From Gonapodya prolifera JEL478 (taxonomy: Eukaryota > Monoblepharomycota > Monoblepharidomycetes > Monoblepharidales > Gonapodyaceae), in assembly GCA_001574975.1 (NCBI GenBank), contig KQ965871.1:1-64000 (forward strand): DNA of 64,000 nucleotides, read 5' to 3'. Below the pieces are notes generated by a model, which saw only the letters and a program-made list of their open reading frames with translations, made no database searches and had not been told where the DNA came from. The first letter of the stretch is position 1. Each line of letters begins with the position of its first letter. The translations under genes and the position numbers were made by a program. Of this stretch, positions 23,019 to 33,610 are shown in pieces.

Positions 23019-24084
23019 ATGATTCGCTCTGGCTTGTTTCTGGTGGTTCTCGCGCTATCTGCGGGATTTCCGTCGGGGATTGCTGCTCACAACCGAACGA
23101 TCGAAGTTCCTGCTGGGCCTGGCAAGCGATGGGATGTTAGCTTGGTGAAACGACAACGGACTCTCGGAGCTGGGTGAGCCCACTAATGCGAACGCATCAC
23201 ACCGAAACTGATACCATCCATATGATGCTCAGCTCCGCTTGCACCACCTCGGACCAGTGTGCAGGCAATTTAGCTTGCGTGTACGGGGCTTGTGATTGCG
23301 TTGGCTCCCACGTTTGCTCCTACACCGACTATGATGTGAGTATACTATTGGCTTTTTCCTTGAGGAAACGTCGCAACTAATTCTGCATAACACGTGCGAT
23401 TGAATCAATCTAGTGCTGCGTTGTAAGTTGTACTAGCTCCATGCCCGATGGTGCGCGCTTAACGAATCTTGCTTCAGTCTGTGGTTACTTCTAGCCCCCC
23501 TCCTGCTTCAGCAGGCTCGTCGGCAGGTGAGACACTTGATAGTTTTGCGCTCGAATCGCAACACAGTTTCAACAGTTGGCCCACCAGCCCTATGGATCGG
23601 GGTAGCCGTCACATTACTTATCGTTTGCGCTTTGGTTTTTGGCGTACGGTGGTGGATGCGCAAAAGAGGAATACGGATCATAGGACCGACTCCTTACCCC
23701 GAAGAAAAGCCTGGGAGCCCCATGTCTTTCGACTCTCGGTATTCATTCGATTCTCGAATGCTTTATAGCCCCCCGCCTACACGGGCTGGCTCGCGCGTGC
23801 GCCTTACTGTTGCGACGCCACCTCCGCAACTCCCATACCTCCATCTTCAACAACCCCTGCAGCTCCACTTTCCCCTCAACCGATCGTCTTCCCCGTTCCA
23901 GCGAGCTGGCTCTCCTCGCACAAATTCTCCACTCACAAATTCGCCACTCTTGCGACCTGCAACCTCGAGTTCACGACCGAGCTCACCCAGAGCAAATTCG
24001 CCCCTCGCATATCCCCAGTCTGCTGCGCAGGCGGATTATAGTCAACGATTCGGATCTCCCCTACGCCAATACATGTCTGGATAG
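23019..24084 (+). CDS. Cysteine-rich single-pass membrane protein
   Basis: Five exons (23019-23173, 23233-23335, 23414-23422, 23478-23526, 23576-24084) splice in phase to 274 residues. The third exon is only 9 nt (TGCTGCGTT, Cys-Cys-Val). A signal peptide (SGLFLVVLALSAGFPSGIAA) is followed by a small cysteine-rich ectodomain (CTTSDQCAGNLACVYGACDC, then VCSYTDYDCCV), a short Ser/Pro stalk, one transmembrane helix (ALWIGVAVTLLIVCALVFGV) and a basic stop-transfer (RWWMRKRG). The cytosolic tail of about 145 residues is Pro/Ser-rich with repeated NSPL and SP motifs, candidate phosphorylation sites. Layout suggests a plasma-membrane or cell-wall sensor or adhesion-type protein; no family is recognised. 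It lies 441 bp divergent from the BAG gene. Confidence 0.75.
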
Positions 24085-24237
24085 GTTTTGTCATGTTATT
24101 ACTGGTAAACCATGTCTTTTAGCAAATTATATATACATTTACTCGTCACATTACAATTTGTGGAATCCAACTTATCTTGCTGCCTTTTTGTTCGTTCAAC
24201 TCCAGTCGCACGCCTAAGTCATCGAATCAAATCGATG

Positions 24238-26603
24238 GCTTCCTTCCCCCCACCAATGCATATGGGTCCTCCCATGGGAATGCCACCAATGCCACCAGGG
24301 AGTATGGGTGGCCCTCCTATGGGCGTTCCACCCCCTGGAGCGCCCATAGCACCAATTGTTGAACGGAGAATACCGAAGGATGTGCGATTGACGGTTTACA
24401 TTGGGAGGATTACAGATGGGGTTGCGGATGAACATGTGGAAAAGCTTCTTCGAGTGAGTTCATTCGAAACTTCGCGTTGACGGCTTCTGGGCGTTCTGTT
24501 TCGAAGACTTTTTCATCTTGCACCAACTGTTTCTTTCTCTCACATATCACTCCAGGTCTGTGGTCCCATTCGTGCCTGGAAACGAGTCCAGGATGCAACG
24601 AATAAGATTCATCCGGCCGGACTCGTGGAGTTTGAGACACTGGAGGGTATGCACAAGTGCGAGATGCTCCTTTCCGGTGGGCAGTTTGGTGGGAATGGCC
24701 TGGAGCTTCCAAATCCTCACGCTGGGGTGGACAAACCGGATGGTGAAGAGGACCCCAAACTCGCATCGAAAAGCCTAATTGTCACAATTGGTGAAGCGGC
24801 CAAGATGGCGACTGAAGAGTTCAAGCGCACGTACAAGCTGGTGGGTCCTAAGTGCTATTGTTCTAAACCTTGTGTGATGATACAGCTGTTCTGTTGTGTT
24901 TGCAGGACGCTGCAGAGTTGAACAGACTACGCGGAGAAATTGAGAATATTGTCAATTTGATCCGAACTTCTCTGACGAATCGTCCAGCGAGCCCAGTTCT
25001 TCTGGACTCCCAAGGAGATCCTGTGCCGAGAGAAGTTCGCGAAATTTACAAACGCATTGCGGCCAGCACTCGAGAAGTCAACCAGACTCTGGCCCAGCTG
25101 TTCCCTGGTCTTCAACCGGATGAACTTGATGACTTGCCACCTGACCAAATCATGGAGAACCAGGAGCTTGTGTTGAAGGAGATCGCTACATTTCGTCGAC
25201 AACAGGCACGCAGGGAGCTCGAAAAACGGACAGAAATCGACCGCGCAGATCGATCCAGGAGAGATGATGAGGAGCGGCGGAAAGACATTGCTGCGGGCCT
25301 CACTCCCGAGTTTCCTGGTATGGGGAGGCAGCCGGATGGGTGGGTGAGAGGGGGATCCCTGTCCACCGGGGAAGGCGCATTTGGAAGGGAAGCTGCAAGC
25401 GCTACTGGGGCTCCGGGTGAAGATATCGACGAAGAGGAGGAGGAAGCAAAGAAGGAAGCACGGAGACAGAAGGAGATGGAGATTGCGTTCAAGGATGTGA
25501 GTTTCGAATTCTCCATTTTGCACGGGAACCTCGTTTGCTAAAGGACATTAATCTTCAAGCGTGAAAAACGTTGGGAATCTCGCGAGTCAGCACGCTTTCG
25601 AAAGTTCGATCAAGAGGATCTTCGCGACAGAGATGACGAAGGTCGCGCAAAGAAAAATCGCGAAATCATGGAGCGGAGGCTTCGTGAGTTCGATGACGAC
25701 TATGAGCGAGAACAAATGGAGTACGAATGGTTCCGGGACCGGTATGTCACTGCCATTGTTTACGATATTTTTCGTTTCCAATCTTTTCATTCTTTGCCAA
25801 GACAACGATGGATTGAGCGCCGCAGAATTCATCGGGCACGCGAACGCGCTGACGACGAGCAGGACCGTAAGCTTGAGGCGGAGGAGATTGAGGCTGAACA
25901 ACGTGCTGAGGCAGAAGCGCTCCAAGCTGCGCAAGTCGCTACAAACGGTACTGTGCCGGCACCAGTGACTCTAGAGGTTGACAAGTTCCTGGCACGGTAC
26001 CAAATCAGCGGTGATCAAGTCCGAGAACGGGATCGAGACCGCTATGGCGACCGTGATGGAGACCGCGATCGCGTGCCGACACGGCCGTTTGCTCCGCCGG
26101 CGGGATCGGGCCCCGTTGGAAGGATTATGACGGCGGAAGAGAGGAAGAGGGCGCAGACCGAGCTTGTCGATGAAATCCCCGCTGCTCGAGAACCACTCTT
26201 TGGCTGGAGAGTACGATGGGAGGTTGTGGACGAGGTGATTAAGTACCAGATATGCCCTATGTGATTGAGTGGTTTTCTCACCTTTCGCGATTCTTTCAGA
26301 ACCTCCTCACTACAAAATTGCGATCCTTTATTTCACGGAAGCTTCAATCCCTTCTCGGTGAGGAGGTTCCTGACATTGCGGACCATGTTGTGGATCATCT
26401 CAGGCAGAGAAAGACCCCAGACGCACTTTGGGAAGAGATGAAGGAGGTGAGGACTATCCATGTCGCCACCGTTCTGCAATTTCCTCATGAAGAGACCCTC
26501 TCTCTCGAAACAATAGGTGCTTGACGAAGAAAGTGAACGGTTCGTCTGTCTCGTGTGGCGAATGCTGGTGTACGAGACCGAATCTCGAGTACGTGGATTG
26601 TAA
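24238..26603 (+). CDS. RBM25: RBM25-like U1-snRNP-associated splicing factor (RRM + PWI)
   Basis: About seven exons (24238-24453, 24556-24840, 24906-25496, 25560-25741, 25802 to about 26234, about 26301-26448, about 26519-26603). A Met/Pro/Gly-rich start leads into an RRM (LTVYIGRITDGVADEHVEKLL, CGPIRAWKRV, GLVEFETLEGM). Next come a helical linker, an RE/RD-rich charged middle (REKRWESRESARFRKF, EERRKDIAAG), and a C-terminal PWI domain (LLTTKLRSFISRKLQSLLGE, FVCLVWRMLVYETESRVRG). This order is that of RBM25/Snu71, which binds U1 snRNP and helps select 5' splice sites in the nucleus. The RRM-linker-PWI layout is complete and I see no truncation. It runs convergent with the endopolyphosphatase-like gene, with stops 93 bp apart. 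Confidence 0.88.
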
Positions 26604-26696
26604 AACTTTGAATCCCAAATACACATTGTATCGTCTGTAAAGTAGTACGGGTATCCCATCTACAAAGGTTTGTGCGATGTGATGTCGATAGGCTTT

Positions 26697-28773
26697 TTAT
26701 TGGATGAGTGGACGTGTCTCCCCAGCTTCAACGGGAGCTTCGCCACTGAGGTACTTGCGATGCAACACCCACCTATTTAGAAGTGGAAAGACTCGTCAGT
26801 TTTCAAATCAAAATGTAACGTAACTGCTCATGCTCAGAATGATACCAACCCTGCTACCCCGAAAAGAATCAAGCTGAAAGTCGCGATGACGGCGGCCGAG
26901 ATTCCAAGTGGTGCAACGGTGGATGTCGCTCCAACGACCACGAAGCGGCTGTAGTAGTCTGCCAGGCCGCCGCTGTTGGTCTGGAACGAGCGGTACCAGG
27001 TGGAATAGGCATTTGGAGACAAATCTGCGAAAGATTGATGTTAATTCTGTGTCGGTCGGTTGTCCTTCCTCGATGGAGTGCTTACTTGGCATTCGATACT
27101 CCACTGTTGTATCGTACTCTGCGCAGTATCAAGGGATAAAGTCAACGAAAAAGAAAATGCTGGACGGCTCCCAAGAGTAAATACGCACCGATTTTGTACT
27201 TTATATGGTAGCTTGGATCGGTGTCGTTATCGCTCTGAAGCTCATCAAACTTGTCGTTCTCATCGGCGATGTTTGCGAACCACTGTTTGACCCCATTTGA
27301 AAACAGGGTCGACGCACGAACGCATAGAAGGAAAAATCACCTGTGTCCATCCATTGATGGTCCACCATCCATCCACAGTCGACAACCTTCCCACCCTGAA
27401 CCCCGGGTTGAAGACCGGGTACACGCTCGGCGCCGTCCATGCCATGCCGACGATCGAGTCCGCCGCAATCCGGGGGCCGGGTGAAGGAACAGGAACCATG
27501 TCGTACCCGTTCTTAGTGGTGGTCACAAACGTCACGGTGTCCTTGTTGGTATGTCCATGTGTGCTTCCGAGAATGACGTCCGAAAACTCCCCGACGAGCG
27601 ACGTGTATGTCGCCAGGCAGTTGTCCTTGTACAGCGGAGTACCGACGTCGAGTGGGGGGATGTGTGAGATGATGAGAACGGAGTAGTTAGACGCCCGGGC
27701 GTCCATGAGCGTCGACCGGAACCAGTCAAACATGGGCGTCGCGGGGTGTTGTTGTGTCGTTTTGTGGGATTTCGGCTTGGGGCAGTCGTCCACTTTGGAG
27801 TTTTGGACGTAGACCCAGCTAAACGTCATCAGAACGTAAGTTTCACATGGGTACAGTCCGCCTTTCACTAGGGACTCAGTCTCACACTGTATTCAAGCTC
27901 ACGACTTTCAAGCCACGAGCGTCGGGGGACGCTGACCTAATTGTGCGCGAAAAGTACCCGCCCGTTAAGAAAGTTTGCTTGATGACCTTCTTCTCCGAGG
28001 AACGCAAGTCGTCAAACAGTGGCAGCCAGAGGTTCCATATGTCCTTGAGAAGGGCCGGACTGTCGGATGGGTCCAGGTCGTCGGACGGGTAGACCTCCCA
28101 GTTGCCAAGCGTCGGGATCACAGGAGAGGACGACAGGTTGAACGTGTTGCTAAAGAGCGACACGATCCGGCTGTTGGCGTCGACAATGTCCTTGTATTTG
28201 CGAGGCATTTTGGAATCACGGTCGTCTGAATTCCAAAACGTCAATCGATTTATGCACTCAGCATTTGGCACACAATGTGACGGGGTGCTTACGTCGAGAA
28301 GAGTCTCCTGTCCACAACACAAAATCGATCGCTTGCGGCTGCGGGGGGTATTTCCCAATCAGGGAGCTCGAAGGAGGCAGCGAGAAATTCGCATATTTCC
28401 CCTTGATGAAGCTGAACGTGTCCTCGACGAGCACGACAGGGCTGTCACACTGACTGCCACGCATTCCAAAGTGACCGGGGCTTGACAACTGTCGCTTTCT
28501 TCCTTTTCGCGGTGCGACTGCTGTTGCTGCTTCCGAAGTCCCGCGGTGGCAAGCCGTCTGAGGATCAGAGTCTGGCACGTAGTACGGGTCCATGTGCAAG
28601 TCTGTGAGGTGCAAGTACGCCAGCTCCGACGCGGACGACTTCTTCAACGCATGTTCTGGACGAGGCAAGGCATGTGTGGTTGTGAGAAGCCCGAGAATAA
28701 GAGGTACGATGACCGCCACGATGATGCGCTTTGGGGGGGACCCCTGCGTGCCCGATGGGACGTTCGCGCGCAT
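26697..28773 (-). CDS. Endopolyphosphatase-like metallophosphoesterase (PPN1 type)
   Basis: A minus-strand, multi-exon gene from ATG 28773. It has a hydrophobic N-terminal signal or anchor (IIVAVIVPLILGLLTTTHAL). Calcineurin-type metal motifs follow in order: LHLTDLHMDPYY (DxH), FVLWTGDSSRHDRDSK (GD..H), PTLGNWEVYP (GN-x-E/D), IISHIPP (H) and STHGHTNKD (GHxH-like). A second hydrophobic helix sits at the C-terminus (SAAVIATFSLILFGVAG), then a short cytosolic tail ending at 26697. Overall layout fits the fungal endopolyphosphatase/acid sphingomyelinase-like group, which cleaves polyphosphate in vacuoles. GNWE replaces the usual GN(N/H)D. Substrate could instead be sphingomyelin or a nucleotide. 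It shares a 141-bp divergent region with the small membrane protein. Confidence 0.75.
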
Positions 28774-28914
28774 CCCTCGTTGGAGTGAGGAATTGCGAGT
28801 CCACTCGAGACTCGAAAAGACCTGAAACTGTCGCAGGACTCAGAGGGACAGAGAAGCCAACGGCTAAAAGTGTGAGGGGGTTTTACCGTCTGCACGTGCA
28901 TCGTTACGAGAAGA

Positions 28915-29356
28915 ATGGACAAGACTTCTCGAACGCAGAGACGCATCTTTGCCGCCATCGGCGCCGGTATCCTCGCGGCGCTTCTAGTGCTCGCCATCGT
29001 GCAGAGTTCTGCTGCCCACACCCCCGAACACGTTGGAGATGGGTCCCCAGTGCTTTCTACGGGACTGGGGCACGGAGGAGACGAGCGAGACAAGCCTGCG
29101 CGGACGGTGCTTCCTCGGGCAGCCATCCTCTTTACGATGAGTCTCATGGTCATCACCATGGTTGGAGGATTAATGTGGGTTTCTTCCTTCTCGCACCCGC
29201 CCTCTCTCCCGATGGGTGCTGGAGAGTTTCTACTGTTTTTATTCTAGACTCGCTTTTGCCTATCTGATTGAGCTGACGCGCGAGGGAAGTATTCTGGAGC
29301 GCCAACGGCTCGTCACGTTTGCAATGGAGCAGGAGAGGGAAGAGGCCGCCGTTTAG
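28915..29356 (+). CDS. Small two-TM hypothetical membrane protein
   Basis: Two exons join in phase (donor GTGGGT near 29174, acceptor TTCTAG near 29248), giving about 122 residues. There is a first hydrophobic helix (IFAAIGAGILAALLVLAIVQ), a short polar loop (HTPEHVGDGSP), a second helix (AAILFTMSLMVITMVGGLI) continuing into LAFAYLIELTREG, and a charged helical tail ending EQEREEAAV at 29356. Basic residues before the first helix suggest the N-terminus lies in the cytosol. I recognise no family. It could be an assembly factor or a small organelle membrane protein, but that is a guess. Confidence 0.6.
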
Positions 29357-29520
29357 ATGGAGGATGGACTAGCTGTTAAGCTTGCTGCATACTTAATTTT
29401 ACTACCTGTGCATGTTCTTCTTCATTAATTGTGGATAAACTAGAAACGAGCCACTCAATCATGCATCATGTGTTCTCCAATAGTGCAAAATATCGAACAA
29501 GAGTGAAGGCTGAGAGTACA

Positions 29521-29667
29521 TACAATGAGAATCTACAGGTGCTATTTTTCATTGGAGTTCCTGCTAGGCCCCAGAGTCCTTGTGTCGAATGTCTGGGTAC
29601 AAGATATCGAATTTCGAATTTGAGTGAAAAGTACAAACAATGAGAATCTACAGGTGCTTATTTTTCA
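29521..29667. repeat. 31-bp direct repeat, two copies
   Basis: A near-identical unit (ACAATGAGAATCTACAGG...TTTTTCA) occurs at 29521-29551 and again at 29637-29667, about 115 bp apart. The second copy has one extra base. It lies in the intergenic stretch between the small membrane protein and PAPS reductase. No coding role is seen. It may be a local duplication or the footprint of an excised element. Confidence 0.6.
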
Positions 29668-29740
29668 CAAACGGGGTGCCAGTCTCCTTACATCCCCCTC
29701 TCAAAAAAGTCCAGTCCAGTCCAAGTGGGCGTTCACCAAT

Positions 29741-30909
29741 CTAAGCGCTCGCCTTTACCTCCACCGCGTCGACCTTCTCGGCCGCCTCCAGCTGCTGCTG
29801 ACGTTCCCTTTCCTTCTTCTGCTCCAAAAACTTGCGTCGCTGGGCAAAGTAGTCCTTGTGCAACCCGCACTCGGTCTTTTCCTGTCCCCGCCATCGCCCT
29901 GCGCGTTCGCCCTCGCCGGCTTTCGTCGGTTGCGTCGAGTGGTAGTCGCCGACGGATTTGTAGCCGCGGTCGTGGAGTGGGTTGTAGGGGAGCTGGGAGT
30001 GACAGGTTCAAGTCAGTTTCGATGCACATAAACAAGCTGTGGAGTGAAGAGACTTACGTCATTCGCCTTGATGTACTCCCACACTTGGTCGTACGTCCAG
30101 AACGCAAGCGGGTTGAGCTTGACGAGCCCGGACCCTTCCTCAATCTCGACCACTGGCATCGCATCGCGTTCACCACGTTGCGACCGTCGGCGTCCCGTAA
30201 TCACAGCGACGGCGCCCGTTTGCACGTAGGAGCGGCGAGACGGCTCCGATTTCACGAGAAAGTCGTAACTGATGCATGGGGCGGTTAGGAACATGCACAT
30301 GTGCACCGATACTGGTGGACAAACTCACCTCTCGGGTTGCCGTTCCCACAACTTCTCTCCGTACTTGGCGGTAAACTCCTCCCTTGTTTCGCATCCCTCG
30401 GGCTTGTAAACGAGCAGCGGCACGTTGTACTTGCTCGACGCTCTCCGTGCGAGGTCCAGGGTTTCGTCAAAGTGGTGCAAGGTATCGATAAAGATAAGCG
30501 GAACCGGTCCGACCGTGGGGACAGTCTCTCCATCGTGAGCTCCACGAGCCAGATCCTCGTTGACCCTCGCAAGCGCACGGTGGACGAGGTGGATGATGAC
30601 GGACCCCGTGGGACCGAACGAAGTGGTCTGGTACAGCACGCCCGGGAAGGTGAGCAGTGCCCATTCAATCACCCGCTCGGCTGGGAGACGCGACAGGTAG
30701 GTGTTGAGCGAGCGCAGGTGCGAGGGCGACAGATGCACGGCGTTCGGAAGACGGCTCACGCCGGTGTCGTTGACGTCCTCGACCGACACTGCGGCGTGTG
30801 CAGGCGGCATCTTGGAGGAAGCCGCCGAGGATGATTTGCGACGAGTGGCATAGGGGGGTGCGATGTCAGGGTGTCGGTAGGAATCGGATGAGTTGGCGAC
30901 GGGTGCCAT
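29741..30909 (-). CDS. MET16: Phosphoadenosine phosphosulfate (PAPS) reductase
   Basis: Three exons (30909-30329, 30268-30058, 29992-29741) splice in phase to 347 residues. The protein reduces PAPS to sulfite with thioredoxin (EC 1.8.4.8) in assimilatory sulfate reduction, in the cytosol. Visible family features are [16 protein letters not shown] (the PP-loop-like region), [29 protein letters not shown], the active-site ECGLH with Cys306, and the substrate-handling [21 protein letters not shown] Ser-rich N-terminal extension of about 60 residues precedes the catalytic domain. APS reductases carry two extra Cys pairs; these are absent, so PAPS specificity is likely. No unusual regulation is visible. 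Confidence 0.93.
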
Positions 30910-31285
30910 GTGATTACAGCGATGACGGTGCTGTTAGGATTGCGAGAGAAACAAGAGATTAGTCCGAGTTGGTTTCGGATCTGGCTTATAAATTGTTCTG
31001 TTTCGAAAGCTCTGGAAGATTAGCAAACCTTTCCATTATTTTTCAGTGGTGGCGCGATTAATCGCGCAATTGTGGCGCAGTCACGCGGAGGACAACTGAC
31101 GGACATACCCGGAATCATGAGGCGGCGCACTTTCTTGCTCGACAACGAGACGAGTTCCATGTTTTTCCAGATACATAGTTTTCCAAAATCTCATATACAT
31201 ACTCCGTCCAACAAAGGTTTTGCTACATAATCTATGTCACAATATTTCAGAAATTTCCATAAAAGATGTGAGTCCTGGTCATTGC
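30910..31285. other. Intergenic, no supportable gene
   Basis: AT-richer stretch between the PAPS reductase start and the 3' end of the membrane-SH3 gene. It contains a near-palindromic GATTAATCGCGCAATT around 31056-31071. No coding frame or RNA structure is convincing. It presumably holds the promoter of the PAPS reductase gene. Confidence 0.4.
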
Positions 31286-33542
31286 TCACTCGAACGGAAG
31301 CTGGTGACGAGCGGGCGAGGTAGGGTTCTGCATCGACAACAACGGGGCCCGGTTACGTCTCGCTACATCTCGTGCCGCTTCCAAGAGCCTCACCTCTTTC
31401 AGCTCTCCACGCGACAGCCCAGATCGGCGCGAGATGAGGCCAGAGGCCACCTGGGCCGACGCCCGACTTGCAAGCACCACGGACCCCTCGCGCGGTGGGG
31501 GAATCGAAGGTGCGTACGTTGATGACGCCGCCAGGGAGGACGCGTCATCGGGAGAAAGGCGGAGCCAGTCACTGAGTGGAACGAACAGACGCGGTGAGCA
31601 TGGAAGGACGGTGGATTGTCCGACATTGGCATACTTACACGGGGAAGGCTCCAAATGCACCCGTGGCCAAGTCTGAAGAAACACGACAGTAAGAAAAAGA
31701 GTCGCAAATGACGACGATGCTCATCACGAACTCCATCCTACGGCCCAGCCATCTCTGAACACTTCTCTGAGCTCGATGAGGTCACCTTGGGTGAGTGCGA
31801 TCTCATCCTGTGTGCTTGGGTAAAACTAGTTCACCAACGATGGAAAGTAAATCATTTGAGGAATCGAAACAGTTCGCCAATGATGAAAAGTAAATCATTT
31901 GGAGGAATCGAAAGAGGTCTCAGGTGATTGCAAACGCACCGATGCAATGGCCTTTAATGGCGGTCCGTGGTACTCTGCCGACCCGTCCGCCGGGCGGGGT
32001 CCAGCGATTCGCTGGAAGAACCAGTGCGCCGCGGGCTTATCATAGAGAGTGTGGTGTAAGAAATGGACAAATCCCGAAGCAAGAGACGAACCAACCTCGT
32101 CCATGGGTATGGGTGCATTCGCTTGTCCACCCCAGGCAACAGACTCCCGCGCTTCCCCACCCCACCATCGACCTGCGCCGGCGTCCAAGGGCGCTCTTTT
32201 GTTTGGGGGATGTTGGGACGCTCCGATTGGGCCAAGCGCCATTTGTGTTTGTCGTGGATCGCCGCCAGATGGTCTTGATTTTGGCCTTTCAGAGCATACC
32301 GAGTTAAACCAACACACGCACGCTATAAAGTGCGTCGCCACGTAGAGCTCGTACCTTTGCTTAAGCACCGGAGTGGGCGCAGGTTTGTCGTACCGTGCCG
32401 GCGTGTAGCTCCGTTCCTTCTTGTACTCCCACTCCTCTTCCTCCCGGCGTTTCCTCCGTCTTACGATCAGCAAAAAGATCCCGCCAACCACCAAAACTGT
32501 CGCGCCGGCAGATACGCCAGCCACCAGCGCCACGTTGTTGGTGCGTGGCCCGTTCTGATCCTTGATGGTGTTTCCACCGTCCGAGTTTGTGGGCGTCGCA
32601 GAGTCAGCCGAAGTGCCGCTCATGGAAGATGAATCAGTGGTAGAAGCCGTGGTCGTGGTGGTGTTGGGGGATGCGGAGGTTGTTGTGGTCGAAGAGGAAG
32701 ATGTCGTCAATGTCGTGAATGCCGTTGTGGAAGATGACATCATTGATGATGCGACTGCGACGGTTGCTGCGCTCGCACAGGAATCAGCATTTGAAACAGC
32801 AACGTACTGTTTAAAAAGGCTTGCTTACAAGTTTGCAGGGTATTTGCGGCAACTGTGGAAGTGAGTGCTGGCGGGGGGGCCGCCCCGCACACTGTACCGC
32901 GAGCGACGCACACGAGCGGACTGCGAGGGAGCATTACAGTAAGTGGAAGAGCTACCACCGCATAAAAATTGTCTGAATGCCACTCACTCTTTGGAACAAA
33001 AGGTCGGAGTGCTGCTCGGACAGCAGTTGCACTGACTACCAGGGGAGCAGTATCCAAGTAGCTCGGAGGAGCACTAATTGCAAAACGAGAGCTTTCAATT
33101 TCCCAGATTCGCTGAGTCATCAGGACAAAGAACTCCGTTGTCCTCGACTCCGACCCTCAGCCGTCCGCTTGAAATCGAACCGGGGACAACTCACGCAAAC
33201 GTAGTTCGATGGAACACAAAAAAGCCCGCACGTAAGAGTAGAGCATCCGAGTATCTGTCTGGGAATATTGGCAGCTGGAAGAGTTTTGTCAGATCCAGCA
33301 TAATGATCCTGCGAGCCACCAAACGCCCAGATTGCCTCCTGAAGTCCCCAGAATCTGCATCGAATAGTTTCCGTGCGGTGTGAGTCTCGAGAGCGCTGTA
33401 AATGCGAGGTTGTCCCCCAGATACCCCGGCCGCGCTTACAGTTCCACCCACCTTCAGATCGGGCGATGCACAGCGCCAACAGACCGACTATTGAAGAAAA
33501 AAGTGCCATTGCACGAGGGAAGCGTGGGTATCGCCTCGCCAT
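31286..33542 (-). CDS. Single-pass membrane protein with cytoplasmic SH3 domain
   Basis: A multi-exon minus-strand gene. ATG 33542 (or 33509) opens a signal peptide (MALFSSIVGLLALCIARSEG) and a small ectodomain in several exons. A Ser/Thr-rich stalk of about 60 residues (TTTTTSASPNTTTTTAS type) follows, then a transmembrane helix (NVALVAGVSAGATVLVVGG...FLLIV) with basic stop-transfer RRRKRREEE. The cytosolic tail includes RPKSRPSGGDPRQTQM and, after a 114-nt intron (31939-31826), an SH3 domain: FYPSTQDEIALTQGDLIEL, EVFRDGWAVGWNLATGAFG, AFPV. The SH3 is assembled across another intron with donor GTTCGT. A final exon encodes a charged tail ending HQLPFE at 31286. Architecture resembles fungal sensors such as Fus1/Sho1-type proteins that recruit signalling partners via SH3. 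Exon borders in the ectodomain (33050-33500) are uncertain. Confidence 0.72.
31828..31914. repeat. 43-bp tandem duplication inside an intron
   Basis: Two adjacent copies (31828-31870 and 31871-31914) of a unit reading AGTTC(A/G)CCAA(C/T)GATG...AAATCATTTG..GGAATCGAAA, differing at a few bases. The pair makes up most of the 114-nt intron just before the SH3-coding exons of the membrane protein. It also duplicates potential branch-site sequence, so splicing may be affected. Confidence 0.75.
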
Positions 33543-33610
33543 GATTTCCTGTGCGGCCCAGATGGAGAAAATCGGTCGGTAGGATGTGGGGGATCCTCAG
33601 AGCGGCTCGC

